Below are positions 16,163 to 25,021 of a DNA stretch of 64,000 nucleotides, piece after piece. Source of the stretch: an uncultured Phocaeicola sp. (lineage in GTDB: Bacteria > Bacteroidota > Bacteroidia > Bacteroidales > Bacteroidaceae); NCBI GenBank assembly GCA_944320855.1, contig CALUJF010000012.1, positions 1 through 64,000 of the forward strand, read 5' to 3'. How positions within the stretch are numbered: the stretch's first letter is position 1; the number at the start of each line of letters is the position of its first letter. Both the position numbers and the translations under genes were made by a program. Under the pieces are notes generated by a model. That model was not told the DNA's origin and ran no database searches. It saw only the letters and a program-made list of their open reading frames with translations.

Positions 16163-16873
16163 GGACAGGCGATAGAGAGCGTCTTGGCACAGGATTATCC
16201 GGACATAGAGTATATAGTGGTGGACGGGGCGAGCAAGGACAGGTCGCTGGAGGTGATAAACAGATATAAGGACCGTATAGCGACTATTATATCGGAACCG
16301 GACCGCGGTATGTATGAGGGCATAAACAAGGGTATAAGGGCTGCCACGGGGGATATAGTGGGGCTGCTGCACAGTGATGACTTCCTCTACTCTACTGACA
16401 TCATATCGAAAATTGTAAAAAGGTTTGAACAGACTGGAGCGGACTTTCTGTATGGCGACGGGCTGTTCGTGGATTTCAATAACACTGACCGGGTGGTAAG
16501 GAACTGGATTGGGGGAAGCTACTCTAAATGGAAGGTGCGCAACGGATGGCTGCCTCTCCACCCTACCTGCTACATCAAGCGGTCGGCAATAGAGCAGAAC
16601 GGGCTGTATGACGAGAGTTACAAGATTGCGGCGGACTCGGATTTTCTGTTCCGCTATCTGTATGAGGCGGACCTGAAGGTGGAGTATATGAAGGAGTATA
16701 TAGTGAGGATGCGCATGGGGGGATTATCTACGGACAGCAAACGGCGCAGGCAGATGTGGGAGGAGGATATAAGGATGTATCGCTCGCATGGGCTGAACCC
16801 TACTATAACAAAACTGGAGAAAATGGCATGGAAGGTGCCGCAGTTTATATCGGCTAAACTGAAGAGGTTCTGA
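16115..16873 (+). CDS. Family 2 glycosyltransferase (WcaA-like)
   Basis: The 252-aa protein is a compact GT-A enzyme. It starts 'KVSIITSCFNREATIGQAIE', then 'IEYIVVDGASKDRSLEVI', 'SEPDRGMYEGINKGIRAATG' (the donor-binding E-P-D-x-G-x-Y-x-A/G-x-N-K motif of the WcaA class) and 'VGLLHSDDFLYS' with the S-D-D metal site. 'DESYKIAADSDFLFRYLY' completes the catalytic half. Its first 48 bases are duplicated at 14039-14086. The stop codon TGA (16871-16873) shares one base with the ATG of the next gene, a translational-coupling arrangement. It is probably co-transcribed with the inserted cassette as well as with the capsule operon. Confidence 0.88.
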   Translation: MKVSIITSCFNREATIGQAIESVLAQDYPDIEYIVVDGASKDRSLEVINRYKDRIATIISEPDRGMYEGINKGIRAATGDIVGLLHSDDFLYSTDIISKIVKRFEQTGADFLYGDGLFVDFNNTDRVVRNWIGGSYSKWKVRNGWLPLHPTCYIKRSAIEQNGLYDESYKIAADSDFLFRYLYEADLKVEYMKEYIVRMRMGGLSTDSKRRRQMWEEDIRMYRSHGLNPTITKLEKMAWKVPQFISAKLKRF

Positions 16874-17889
16874 TGATGAGGGATTTGTTTTATAAGATTT
16901 TAAATAAAGGCCTTTGGGGTGGCGGAAGTCGCTCTAAGGGCTTTTCTGTGTCTGACAATGAGAGGAGGACTCTTTATGAAATGGGAAGGCTGCAGGCTGT
17001 GAGCGGAGTATTGGCAATGGGGATGGATGAGTGTGGCGCGGACCTTGGAAGTGACGGAATGAGCTGGGTAAAGACGCTGATGTATATCGAAAAAAGGGGG
17101 AAGAAGATTGACTTGTTGGCAAGGAGAATTGTGGAGAGGCTGGCCGATGAGGGTATGACTGCAGAGGTGTTCAAGGGGCCGTCGGTAGCGAAATGGTACA
17201 GGAAGCCGGAAGCGAGGAGCTTCGGGGATATAGACATTGTGGTGATGAAGGGTGCGGAAAGGATTGAGGAGGTGCTGCGGAAATGGGGCATAAAGTATAA
17301 AAGACTGTATGAGGATGTAGATTGTTCTATTGAGGGGGTAAGTGTGGAGTTTCATCAGAGAAGGGATTTTGCGTATTGCCCGAAGGACAACAGGGTGCTG
17401 CAGAGGCTTGTGAAGGAGCATCCTGAGAGTGCGGAGGTATATCTTGTGTGTGTGATGGTGCATCTGAGGAGGCATATACTGACGTATGGCATGGGGATGA
17501 AGCAGGTGTGCGACGTGGCGGTGATGCTGAGGAATGCGGAGTTGGATATGGAGTTTCTGTCTAAAATAATCAGGGAGCTGCATATGGAGAGGTTTTGTGC
17601 GGCTCTGTTCGGTTTCCTGAAGAGGTGTTTAGAGGTGGAAATCTTCCCTATCAAAGCGGACTGTGGCAGGAACAGTGTGTTCATAGAGGAAACTGTATGG
17701 AGGGACGGATATATGCTGAAAATGGAGAGGGAGAAACGGAGCAAGGGGCTGCCGGCTCTGAGGAGAGTGGCAGGTAATGTCTGGTTCTGGGTGAAGAGGT
17801 GCATAAGGATGTCGGCAGTAATGCCGAGGGAAGCGGCATGGTTTATTCCGTATATGGTGAAAAGAAGGGTGACTGTATTGAAATCATAA
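16873..17889 (+). CDS. Second nucleotidyltransferase-fold protein (NTP_transf_5 family)
   Basis: This 338-aa protein is a paralogue of the one at 13001-14035. The shared core is 'AEVFKGPSVAKWYRKPEARS' then 'FGDIDIVVMKG' (D-x-D near residue 119), followed by 'GVSVEFHQRRDFAY' with the third acidic residue and 'HLRRHILTYGMGMKQVCDVA', which parallels 'LHKYRHFLKSGIGMKQMTD' in the first copy. The family is uncharacterised; a nucleotidyl-transfer reaction on a sugar or protein is only inferred from the fold. It starts on the last base of the GT2 stop codon. The DNA is markedly G-rich on the coding strand compared with the first 12 kb. Confidence 0.77.
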   Translation: MMRDLFYKILNKGLWGGGSRSKGFSVSDNERRTLYEMGRLQAVSGVLAMGMDECGADLGSDGMSWVKTLMYIEKRGKKIDLLARRIVERLADEGMTAEVFKGPSVAKWYRKPEARSFGDIDIVVMKGAERIEEVLRKWGIKYKRLYEDVDCSIEGVSVEFHQRRDFAYCPKDNRVLQRLVKEHPESAEVYLVCVMVHLRRHILTYGMGMKQVCDVAVMLRNAELDMEFLSKIIRELHMERFCAALFGFLKRCLEVEIFPIKADCGRNSVFIEETVWRDGYMLKMEREKRSKGLPALRRVAGNVWFWVKRCIRMSAVMPREAAWFIPYMVKRRVTVLKS

Positions 17890-17899
17890 GAAAAAATCA

Positions 17900-17907
17900 T
17901 ATCTTTG
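17900..17907 (+). promoter_or_regulatory. Promoter -7 element for hipBA
   Basis: TATCTTTG, followed by TAAC, matches TAnnTTTG and lies 43 bases before the antitoxin ATG. A second AT-rich TATCTTTA (17925-17932) lies closer to the start. The 61-base gap would also be expected to hold the HipB operator, but no convincing palindrome was seen. Confidence 0.6.
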
Positions 17908-17950
17908 TAACTGATAATATTTTATCTTTATACTCGATAAATTAATAAAT

Positions 17951-18310
17951 ATGAATAATATATTATCAGTATTGGAGAACTATACTTTTGATAATGCGGA
18001 TGACATTGCAAGGGTATTGGCTGATGACTTCAGAAAACGAAGAATAGAGAAGAATCTGACAAGGGAACAGGTGGCGGAACGTTCGGGAGTGGCTGTAAGT
18101 AATATAGTAAGGTTTGAACAGAAGGGGCTTATCTCGCTGAAGAACCTGATTGCTTTAGCCATGGCCATGGATTATACTTCGGAGATTAAGAATGTGTTCA
18201 GCCAGCCTAAGTATTCTACAATGGAAGAGCTGACGCAAATCCGTAAAAACACAGGGAGAAGCAGGGCTTATAAAACGGGAACAGGGAAAAAGGAAAGGAA
18301 GGATTTATGA
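17951..18310 (+). CDS. hipB: HipB-like helix-turn-helix antitoxin/regulator
   Basis: The 119-aa protein has a Cro/C1-type helix-turn-helix around residues 28-70: 'FRKRRIEKNLTREQVAERSG' and 'VAVSNIVRFEQKGLISLKNL'. The basic C-terminal tail ('GRSRAYKTGTGKKERKDL') is likely flexible. Its gene overlaps hipA by four bases (ATGA), the usual antitoxin-toxin coupling. By family knowledge HipB-type proteins bind and neutralise HipA and repress their own promoter; here this is inferred from the pairing. It has its own promoter element just upstream, so the pair is independent of the capsule genes around it. Confidence 0.8.
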   Translation: MNNILSVLENYTFDNADDIARVLADDFRKRRIEKNLTREQVAERSGVAVSNIVRFEQKGLISLKNLIALAMAMDYTSEIKNVFSQPKYSTMEELTQIRKNTGRSRAYKTGTGKKERKDL

Positions 18311-19422
18311 CGGACAAGCTTACAGTGAAATATCACGGCGAAAAGGTGGGAACTCTGTCACTGACTCCGGATAACAGACTTTGTGCATTCGAATATGACA
18401 GGGAATGGCTGGCAGAAGGATTCAGCGTGTCGCCTCTTGAACTGCCACTGAAACCGGGGCTGTTTATCGCAAAACCAAAACCGTTTTATGGAAACTTCGG
18501 TATCTTTGAGGACAGCCTGCCCGACGGATATGGAAGGTATCTTCTTCACAGGGCTTTGATGCGTGAAGGTATTGATGACAGAAAGCTGACTTCGATTGAC
18601 AGACTTAGCTTTGTGGGCAACAGCGGTATGGGGGCTCTCTGTTATGAACCGGAAACTATAATAGCCAAAGGTGAGGAGGTATCGGACTTTGATTTATTGC
18701 AGGAGAAGGCTCTGGAGGTGCTGAAGGAACAACAGGATACGGATGCGGGATTGTTGCTCTACAACAGCGGAAACAGCGGGGGGTGCAGACCTAAAGCTGT
18801 CTTTTCTGACAATGAGGGACACTGGCTGGTTAAGTTCAGGCATACTTATGACCCTATGGATATGGGACTGCAGGAGTTTCACTATAATGAAGTAGCGAAA
18901 AGATGCGGAATAAATGTCACTGACTTCAAACTTACTGCAGGAAAGTATTTTACTACGAGGCGGTTCGATATTACAGAAGATGGTGAACGTATTCATACTG
19001 CTACGGCGGGAGGACTGCTTTGTGTGTCACTGTCTGAACCGGTTCTTGACTATTCTAATCTGATGGCTCTTACGGGGTATCTGACTCAGAATCCGAAGGA
19101 TGTGGAGGAAATGTATAGAAGGATGGTGTTCAACTATCTGACTGACAACAAGGATGATCACTGCAAGAATTTCAGTTTCCTGGTAAGGAAAGATGATGCA
19201 GGGAAATGGAAATGGCATTTGGCTCCTGCGTATGACCTTACACTATGTGCAGAAGGGTACAACGGGCAACATGCTACATCTGTGAACCAAACGGGGTTCC
19301 CTACCCTAACGGATTTTATAGCTGTGGGGACCAAAACGAAAATGAGCGAGAAAAGGTGTCGTGAAATTTTTGATGAGGTTTACGGAAATTGTGGGGACCT
19401 GTTGTTGAATGATATTCGGTAA
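18307..19422 (+). CDS. hipA: HipA-type serine/threonine kinase toxin
   Basis: The 371-aa protein has both parts of HipA. The N-terminal subdomain ('KLTVKYHGEKVGTLSL', 'GNFGIFEDSLPDGYGRYLLH') occupies about residues 1-110. The kinase domain follows: 'NSGGCRPKAVF' with the serine/glycine loop that in E. coli HipA is autophosphorylated, 'HWLVKFRH' with the ATP-binding lysine, 'TDNKDDHCKNFSF' as the catalytic loop, and 'LAPAYDLTLC' with the metal-binding Asp. It is about 70 residues shorter than E. coli HipA but no key motif is missing. HipA kinases typically phosphorylate aminoacyl-tRNA synthetases and slow growth; the target here is unknown. Located between capsule glycosyltransferase genes and fkp. 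Confidence 0.88.
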   Translation: MTDKLTVKYHGEKVGTLSLTPDNRLCAFEYDREWLAEGFSVSPLELPLKPGLFIAKPKPFYGNFGIFEDSLPDGYGRYLLHRALMREGIDDRKLTSIDRLSFVGNSGMGALCYEPETIIAKGEEVSDFDLLQEKALEVLKEQQDTDAGLLLYNSGNSGGCRPKAVFSDNEGHWLVKFRHTYDPMDMGLQEFHYNEVAKRCGINVTDFKLTAGKYFTTRRFDITEDGERIHTATAGGLLCVSLSEPVLDYSNLMALTGYLTQNPKDVEEMYRRMVFNYLTDNKDDHCKNFSFLVRKDDAGKWKWHLAPAYDLTLCAEGYNGQHATSVNQTGFPTLTDFIAVGTKTKMSEKRCREIFDEVYGNCGDLLLNDIR

Positions 19423-19429
19423 TATTGTG

Positions 19430-19437
19430 TAACTTTG
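19430..19437 (+). promoter_or_regulatory. Promoter -7 element for fkp
   Basis: TAACTTTG fits TAnnTTTG and sits 25 bases before the fkp ATG, just after the hipA stop. TTGTTG at 19402-19407 may serve as a weak upstream element. It would let fkp and ugd be expressed separately from hipBA. Confidence 0.6.
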
Positions 19438-19462
19438 TATAAAAATCGAAATAATACGGAAT

Positions 19463-22306
19463 ATGAAGAAATTGCTTTCATTGCCACCGAATCTGGTGGA
19501 GTGTTTTCATGATATAGAGAATGTGAGCCATGAGGAATGGTTCTGCACTTCGGACCCGATAGGTAAGAAACTTGGGTCGGGAGGGGGAACGACTTGGCTC
19601 CTGGATGCTTGCAGACGAGAAGAGGCGGATGGTGTGGACCTGATGACGTGGCTGGGCAGGGAGAAGAGAATTCTGCTTCACGCCGGAGGACAGAGCAGAC
19701 GACTGCCGGCTTATGCGCCGTCGGGAAAGATTCTGACGCCGGTACCGGTGTTCAGATGGGCGCGAGGACAGAAGCTGACTCAGAACTTGCTGGACTTGCA
19801 ACTGCCGCTGTATGAGGAGATAATGGAGAAGGCTCCTAAGGGACTGAACACGCTGATAGCGAGCGGCGACGTGTATATAAGGGCAAAGGAGCAGCTGCAG
19901 GAGATACCGGAGGCGGACGTGGTGTGCTACGGATTGTGGGAGGACCCGCAACTGATGAAGAACCACGGGGTGTTCGTGGCTTCGAGAAGGACACCGGAGA
20001 AACTGGAGTTCATGATGCAGAAACCGGCTGTGGAGGAAATGGCAGCGATGATGAAGGATTATCTGTGTATGATGGATATAGGTATCTGGCTGCTGAGCGA
20101 CTGGGCGATAAAGCTGATGGCGGAACGCTCCATGGACAGCGATGGTAACGTGAAATTCTATGATATGTACTCGGAGTTCGGGCTTGCATTAGGAGAGAAA
20201 CCGAGGATAGAGGACGAGGAGCTGAACGGCCTGAAGGTGGTGGTACTGCCGTTGCCGGGTGGGGAATTCCATCATTACGGGACGAGCAGGGAGATGATTT
20301 CGTCTACTCTGGCGGTGCAGAACTGTGTGATGGACCAGAGGGCGATAATGCATCATAAGGTGAAACCGCATCCGGCTGTGTTCGTGCAGAACGCGATAAT
20401 GAACGTGGGACTGACGGAAAGGAATGCGGAGATATGGATAGAGAACAGTTTTATAGGCAGCAAATGGTGTCTGTCGAGCAAGAATATAGTGACGGGAGTA
20501 CCGGAGAATGACTGGGAGATTTCACTTTCTGAGGGGCTGTGTATAGACGTGGTGCCGATGGGTGATTCTGCTTATGTGGTACGTCCGTACGGATTTGAGG
20601 ATAAGTTCAAGGGTAGCTTAGAGGATGCCTCTACCCTATTCTTAGGACGACCGGTGACGGAATGGCTGAAACAGAGGGGGCTGAGGGCTGAGGATATATC
20701 TGGCAACGGGGATTTGCAGAGTGCGGAGATTTTCCCTGTAGTAGACAGCATCGCGGATATGGGTGCTGTGCTTGCCTGGATGACTGACAGGGCGGATGAT
20801 ACTGCAGGAAGGAAGATATGGATGGAGGCCAAAAGGGTGTCGGCTGACGAGATTTCGGCTTATGCGAACCTGAGAAGGCTGACGGCTCAGCGTGAGTCTT
20901 TCAGAATGAAGAATCTGAGTACGTTGGCAAGAAACCATGAGAGGAGTGTCTTCTATCAGACGGACCTGGAGGTGACGGCAAGGGAGTTTGCCAAGGGTGG
21001 CATCGTATTGCCGGAGGAATTGCCGGAGGATGCGGGACTGCTGAAGAGGATTAGCGACGGGATGTTCAGGGCAAGGGTGATGGAGCTGACGGGTAATCCT
21101 GAGGCGAAAGTGATGGAGGAAAGGGCTTTCGGACTGATGAGAAAGGGACTTACGGGGGTCATGGACCTGAAACAGAGGCCGGTGATGGCGGTGTATGCGG
21201 ACCAGATAGTCTGGGGAAGAAGCCCGGTGAGAATTGACCTGGCTGGGGGATGGACGGATACTCCGCCGTACAGCCTGATGGAGGGCGGTAATGTGGTGAA
21301 CATGGCTATAGAGCTGAACGGACAGCCGCCGCTGCAGGTGTATGTAAAACCGTCGGACAGATATAGTATTACTCTGAGCTCGATTGACCTTGGGGCTGCG
21401 GAGGTGATTTCTTCGTATGACGAACTGAGGGATTTCCGCAAGGTGGGTTTGCCGTTCTCTATTCCTAAGGCGGCTCTGGCTCTGTCGGGTTTTCTGCCTG
21501 AGTTCTGCACAGAGAGGCATGCCACTCTGGAGGAACAGTTGAAAGAGTTCGGAAAGGGACTGGAGGTGACTTTGCTGTCGGCAATACCGGCAGGCTCGGG
21601 ACTGGGTACAAGCTCGATTCTTGCGGCTACGGTGCTGGGTGCGCTGAATGATTTCTGCGGACTGAACCGGGACAGACAGGGTATCTGCAACAGGACTCTG
21701 GTGCTTGAACAGCTGCTGACTACGGGTGGCGGATGGCAGGACCAGTACGGCGGCGTGCTGCAGGGAGTGAAACTGCTGCAGACTATGCCGGGATGGAGGC
21801 AGGAACCGGGGGTGAAATGGATGCCTGACTATATATTCAACGACAGTGAGTATGCGAAATGTCATCTGCTGTACTACACTGGTATAACACGTACGGCGAA
21901 AGGGATACTGGCAGAGATAGTGAAGGGTATGTTCCTGAACTCGGAGAAGCATCTGAGGATTCTTGAACAGATGAAGGGACATGCTATAGATATGTACGAA
22001 GCGATAATAAGAAATGACTTTGAAACGATGGGACGCTTAGTGGGCAAGACCTGGGAGCAGAACCAGAGATTGGATAGCGGCACGAACCCTGAGGCGGTAA
22101 GGGCCATGACGGAGATGATAGATGACCTGTGCCTGGGATATAAACTGCCGGGAGCAGGCGGCGGAGGATTCCTGTATATGGTGGCGAAGGACCCGGAAGC
22201 GGCAGTGAGAATAAAGAGAATTCTGAATGAAAACAGAATGAACGACAGGGCGAGATTTGTGGAGATGAAGCTTTCGGACAGGGGGCTGGAGGTGAGCAGG
22301 AGCTGA
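19463..22306 (+). CDS. fkp: Bifunctional L-fucokinase/L-fucose-1-phosphate guanylyltransferase
   Basis: The 947-aa protein matches the size of Bacteroides fragilis Fkp. The N-terminal half is the fucose-1-phosphate guanylyltransferase domain, with 'GKKLGSGGGTTWLL' and 'LLHAGGQSRRLPAYAPSGK' (the G-x-G-x-R-L nucleotide-binding loop). The C-terminal third is a GHMP kinase: 'IDLAGGWTDTPPYSLMEGG', 'SAIPAGSGLGTSSILAAT' (the ATP-binding P-x3-G-L-x-S-S loop) and 'GYKLPGAGGGGFLYMV'. Together they phosphorylate free L-fucose and convert it to GDP-fucose, allowing host fucose to be put on capsule and glycoproteins. It follows hipA with its own promoter, and is followed by an AT-rich repeat region and ugd. 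gmd and fcl for the de novo route lie 14 kb downstream. Confidence 0.95.
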   Translation: MKKLLSLPPNLVECFHDIENVSHEEWFCTSDPIGKKLGSGGGTTWLLDACRREEADGVDLMTWLGREKRILLHAGGQSRRLPAYAPSGKILTPVPVFRWARGQKLTQNLLDLQLPLYEEIMEKAPKGLNTLIASGDVYIRAKEQLQEIPEADVVCYGLWEDPQLMKNHGVFVASRRTPEKLEFMMQKPAVEEMAAMMKDYLCMMDIGIWLLSDWAIKLMAERSMDSDGNVKFYDMYSEFGLALGEKPRIEDEELNGLKVVVLPLPGGEFHHYGTSREMISSTLAVQNCVMDQRAIMHHKVKPHPAVFVQNAIMNVGLTERNAEIWIENSFIGSKWCLSSKNIVTGVPENDWEISLSEGLCIDVVPMGDSAYVVRPYGFEDKFKGSLEDASTLFLGRPVTEWLKQRGLRAEDISGNGDLQSAEIFPVVDSIADMGAVLAWMTDRADDTAGRKIWMEAKRVSADEISAYANLRRLTAQRESFRMKNLSTLARNHERSVFYQTDLEVTAREFAKGGIVLPEELPEDAGLLKRISDGMFRARVMELTGNPEAKVMEERAFGLMRKGLTGVMDLKQRPVMAVYADQIVWGRSPVRIDLAGGWTDTPPYSLMEGGNVVNMAIELNGQPPLQVYVKPSDRYSITLSSIDLGAAEVISSYDELRDFRKVGLPFSIPKAALALSGFLPEFCTERHATLEEQLKEFGKGLEVTLLSAIPAGSGLGTSSILAATVLGALNDFCGLNRDRQGICNRTLVLEQLLTTGGGWQDQYGGVLQGVKLLQTMPGWRQEPGVKWMPDYIFNDSEYAKCHLLYYTGITRTAKGILAEIVKGMFLNSEKHLRILEQMKGHAIDMYEAIIRNDFETMGRLVGKTWEQNQRLDSGTNPEAVRAMTEMIDDLCLGYKLPGAGGGGFLYMVAKDPEAAVRIKRILNENRMNDRARFVEMKLSDRGLEVSRS

Positions 22307-22415
22307 TAATAATTAAGAATGAATAATTAATAATTAAAAATTAAGAATGAATAATTAAGAATTAAAAATTAAGAACTTAAAAACTCATAAACTTAAAAAC
22401 TTAAAAACTCATAAC
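22307..22415 (+). repeat. AT-rich direct-repeat leader between fkp and ugd
   Basis: The gap consists almost wholly of short direct repeats. TTAAGAATGAATAATTAA occurs at 22313-22330 and 22341-22358, and ACTTAAAAACTCATAA at 22375-22390 and 22399-22414, ending one base before the ugd ATG. Related AATAATTAA-type sequence recurs at other gene ends in this window. No promoter element stands out inside it. Confidence 0.85.
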
Positions 22416-23672
22416 ATGAATATTGCGGTAGCGGGAACAGGATATGTAGGGTTGTCTATTGCGACTCTATTGGCACAGCATAACAGGGTTATGGCTGTGG
22501 ACGTGATAGCTGAAAAGGTGGAGAAGATAAATAAACGGGTATCTCCTATTCAGGATGATTATATTGAAAAGTATCTGGCTGAAAAGGAACTGGACCTGAA
22601 GGCTACTCTCGACGGGGAGGCGGCTTACAGGGATGCGGAGCTTGTGGTGATAGCGGCTCCTACGAACTATGACCCGGTGAAGAACTATTTTGACACGAGT
22701 CATGTGGAGGAGGTTATCGACCTGGTGAGAAGCGTGAACCCTAAGGCGGTGATGGTGATTAAGAGTACTATTCCTGTGGGGTACTGCGAGGGACTGTACA
22801 GGAAGTACGGAAGGGACCTGAAGCTGCTGTTCTCGCCGGAGTTTCTGAGGGAGAGCAAGGCTCTGTATGACAACCTTTACCCGAGCCGTATCATAGTGGG
22901 ACGTCCGGACGAAAAGCTGACTGACCATGCGGAGGAACTGGCAGAGGCGGCAAGGACTTTTGCGGAGCTGCTGAAGGAGGGTGCCCTGAAGGAGAATATT
23001 GACACTCTGTTCATGGGACTGACTGAGGCAGAGGCGGTGAAGCTGTTTGCAAACACTTATCTGGCACTGAGGGTTTCGTACTTCAACGAGCTTGACACGT
23101 ATGCGGAAATGAAGGGTCTGAACACTGTGGATATAATAAACGGTATAAGCCTTGATCCGAGAATAGGAAACCATTATAACAATCCGTCGTTCGGATATGG
23201 GGGCTACTGTCTGCCGAAGGATACGAAGCAGCTGCTGGCCAACTATGCGGATGTGCCGGAGAACCTGATTCATGCCATTGTGGAATCGAACAGGACAAGA
23301 AAGGATTTCATTGCGGACCAGGTGCTGAAGATGGCGGGATATTATGACTACTTCAACAAGGGTGACTTCAGACCGGAGAACGAGAAGGAATGTGTGATAG
23401 GTGTGTACAGGCTGACGATGAAATCGAACAGCGACAACTTCCGCCAGAGCTCCATCCAGGGGGTGATGAAGCGTATAAAGGCGAAGGGGGCTACGGTGAT
23501 AATATACGAGCCTACACTTGAGGACGGTTCGACTTTCTTCGGCTCGAGAGTTGTGAACAATATGGAGGAATTCAAGAGAATGTCGGGGGCTATCATAGCC
23601 AACAGGTATGATGCATGCCTGGACGATGTGAAAGATAAGGTGTATACAAGGGATATTTTCAAAAGGGATTAA
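22416..23672 (+). CDS. ugd: UDP-glucose 6-dehydrogenase
   Basis: The 418-aa protein oxidises UDP-glucose to UDP-glucuronate with two NAD+. It opens with the NAD-binding G-x-G-x-x-G motif in '[20 protein letters not shown]', followed by '[11 protein letters not shown]' and '[12 protein letters not shown]'. '[16 protein letters not shown]' holds the catalytic-domain glutamate. The active-site cysteine is in '[12 protein letters not shown]'-type sequence, here '[17 protein letters not shown]'. '[20 protein letters not shown]' contains the substrate-binding Lys and Asn. Length is within the usual range. The product supplies uronic acid for the surface polysaccharide. It shares the G-rich codon style of fkp and probably the same transcript. 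Confidence 0.95.
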   Translation: MNIAVAGTGYVGLSIATLLAQHNRVMAVDVIAEKVEKINKRVSPIQDDYIEKYLAEKELDLKATLDGEAAYRDAELVVIAAPTNYDPVKNYFDTSHVEEVIDLVRSVNPKAVMVIKSTIPVGYCEGLYRKYGRDLKLLFSPEFLRESKALYDNLYPSRIIVGRPDEKLTDHAEELAEAARTFAELLKEGALKENIDTLFMGLTEAEAVKLFANTYLALRVSYFNELDTYAEMKGLNTVDIINGISLDPRIGNHYNNPSFGYGGYCLPKDTKQLLANYADVPENLIHAIVESNRTRKDFIADQVLKMAGYYDYFNKGDFRPENEKECVIGVYRLTMKSNSDNFRQSSIQGVMKRIKAKGATVIIYEPTLEDGSTFFGSRVVNNMEEFKRMSGAIIANRYDACLDDVKDKVYTRDIFKRD

Positions 23673-23712
23673 ATAAATAATCTGATTTTTTCATTTTATC
23701 GGAAAGATTTTG

Positions 23713-23720
23713 TATCTTTG
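23713..23720 (+). promoter_or_regulatory. Promoter -7 element for the OmpA-like gene
   Basis: TATCTTTG matches TAnnTTTG and lies 25 bases upstream of ATG 23746. T-rich sequence at about 23685-23696 occupies the -33 region but lacks a clear TTTG at the usual spacing. Confidence 0.65.
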
Positions 23721-23745
23721 TAAGAAAGATTAAAAAGAGGATATT

Positions 23746-24858
23746 ATGAAAAAGGTGATTTTAACAATAATGGTTGCGGCTCTGGCAGGGTTTGCAGTGG
23801 CACAGGAAAAGGTTACTGTAGGTAACAAGTTCTTCGACAACTGGTATTTCGGCGTGAACGGTGCTTGGGAGCATCAGTTGGGAGAAAAATATATGAATTC
23901 TGACGGAAACGGAGGTGTAGTGGGTTTTGAATTGGGCAAGCAGGCTACACCGGCATTGGGTGTTTCATTCCAGACACTGACAGGTATAAACACTACATCG
24001 AGTGTGAATGCGCTTGACGAGATACAGTTTATATTGAACGGTAAGTTGAACTTCACCAATCTGATATCAGGAGCCAATGAACGACCGAGATTGTTTGAAA
24101 TTGAAGGTATAGCCGGACTTGGAGGAGGTCGTGAATTCTTCGCTTCAAGGCAGTGTGATGACAAGAATTTCTTTCTGTATAAAGGGGGACTGAGCTTTAA
24201 CTTCAATCTTGGCAAGGAGAAGCAGTGGACTTTCAGCATGAGGCCGGCCTTGGTGGCAAAACTCGGTGACGGAGCACCAAGAAATACTTCATTCGAACTG
24301 ATGGCGGGACTGCTGTATCACTTCAAGAATTCCAACGGAAAGCGTTACCCTACTGTCATGATGGCATACAGCCAGGCTGAGGTGGACAGACTGAACGAGG
24401 AAATAAACGATATGAGGAGAAGGGTCAATGCTTTGGAAGATGATGTCAGAAAGAAGGATAATGAAAACAAGAATCTGATGACATCGCTCAATGAATGTGC
24501 TGAGAAGGCAGAAAAGGCTGAGGAAAAGGCTGTGGATTCGTTTATAGAACCGGTTGTGGCATTCAGAAAATCTGTTGCCGATGTGGATATGACGCAGCTG
24601 TCGAATATAGAAAGCATTGTGGCTTATATGAACAAATATCCTGAGCTGAAGGTTGAACTGAAAGGTTATGCTTCGCCTGAAGGTAATGCAAAATTCAACC
24701 AGAAGCTGTCAGAAAGACGTGCATTTAAGGTTAAGGAAATTTTGGTCAACAGATACGGAATAGAGGCTGAAAGAATAGATGCCAAAGGTATGGGTGTAGG
24801 CGAAAACTTCTCGAAACCGGAGATGAACAGGGCGGTGATAGTAAATTTCAAGAAATAG
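23746..24858 (+). CDS. Outer-membrane beta-barrel protein with OmpA-like C-terminal domain
   Basis: The 370-aa protein has a signal peptide (residues 1-19, ending V-A-Q), then a beta-barrel region of about 180 residues rich in alternating aromatic strands ('WYFGVNGAWEHQLGEKY', 'FEIEGIAGLGGGREFF'). A coiled-coil follows, about residues 205-265 ('VDRLNEEINDMRRRVNALED'), and then an OmpA-like domain. That domain reads 'LKGYASPEGNAKFNQKLSER'; the peptidoglycan-binding Asp of E. coli OmpA (D271 in G-Y-T-D) is Ser here, while the R-R after L-S-E is kept. It likely spans the outer membrane and contacts the cell wall or a partner. A promoter precedes it and a strong terminator follows, so it is a single-gene unit. 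Its barrel resembles the N-terminal half of the protein at 29292. Confidence 0.8.
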   Translation: MKKVILTIMVAALAGFAVAQEKVTVGNKFFDNWYFGVNGAWEHQLGEKYMNSDGNGGVVGFELGKQATPALGVSFQTLTGINTTSSVNALDEIQFILNGKLNFTNLISGANERPRLFEIEGIAGLGGGREFFASRQCDDKNFFLYKGGLSFNFNLGKEKQWTFSMRPALVAKLGDGAPRNTSFELMAGLLYHFKNSNGKRYPTVMMAYSQAEVDRLNEEINDMRRRVNALEDDVRKKDNENKNLMTSLNECAEKAEKAEEKAVDSFIEPVVAFRKSVADVDMTQLSNIESIVAYMNKYPELKVELKGYASPEGNAKFNQKLSERRAFKVKEILVNRYGIEAERIDAKGMGVGENFSKPEMNRAVIVNFKK

Positions 24859-24877
24859 TTTTTACGATAATATAAAT

Positions 24878-24912
24878 AGAGGGCTATATCGGAGGTATAA
24901 CCCTCTTTTTTT
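24878..24912 (+). terminator. Rho-independent terminator after the OmpA-like gene
   Basis: AGAGGG (24878-24883) pairs with CCCTCT (24901-24906), with extra TATA pairing inside, followed directly by a run of T. It separates the OmpA-like gene from the operon starting at 25022. Confidence 0.85.
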
Positions 24913-24932
24913 GTATTTTTTAAATAACCACC

Positions 24933-24963
24933 TTGGCTATAAAATAAAAAATAATTACTTTTG
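24933..24963 (+). promoter_or_regulatory. Promoter for the envelope-protein operon (25022 onward)
   Basis: TTGG at 24933-24936 serves as a -33 element and TACTTTTG at 24956-24963 as the -7 element, with 19 bases between. A CA follows as in other promoters here. It lies about 58 bases upstream of ATG 25022, immediately after the preceding terminator, and should drive the tightly spaced genes to at least 32504. Confidence 0.75.
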
Positions 24964-25021
24964 CACGGTATTATATATAGCAAAATAAGTTAGATTATTA
25001 ATAAAGGTAAACTCATTTTAC

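Noticed and set aside
16900-17583. Minus-strand open frame of 227 codons opposite the second nucleotidyltransferase gene
   Set aside because: Low-complexity His/Pro/Leu-rich translation, no start signal, and fully inside a recognised coding gene.
20642-21982. Long minus-strand open frame (446 codons) opposite fkp
   Set aside because: It is the antisense of a highly conserved enzyme; its translation is full of His, Arg, Gln and Ser with no domain, as expected for a shadow in G-rich coding DNA.
22307-22415. Possible CRISPR-like array in the repeated fkp-ugd gap
   Set aside because: Repeats are short, AT-only and without regular unique spacers; no cas gene is present.
22467-23273. Minus-strand open frame of 268 codons opposite ugd
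   Set aside because: Antisense to a clear UDP-glucose dehydrogenase; no family resemblance.
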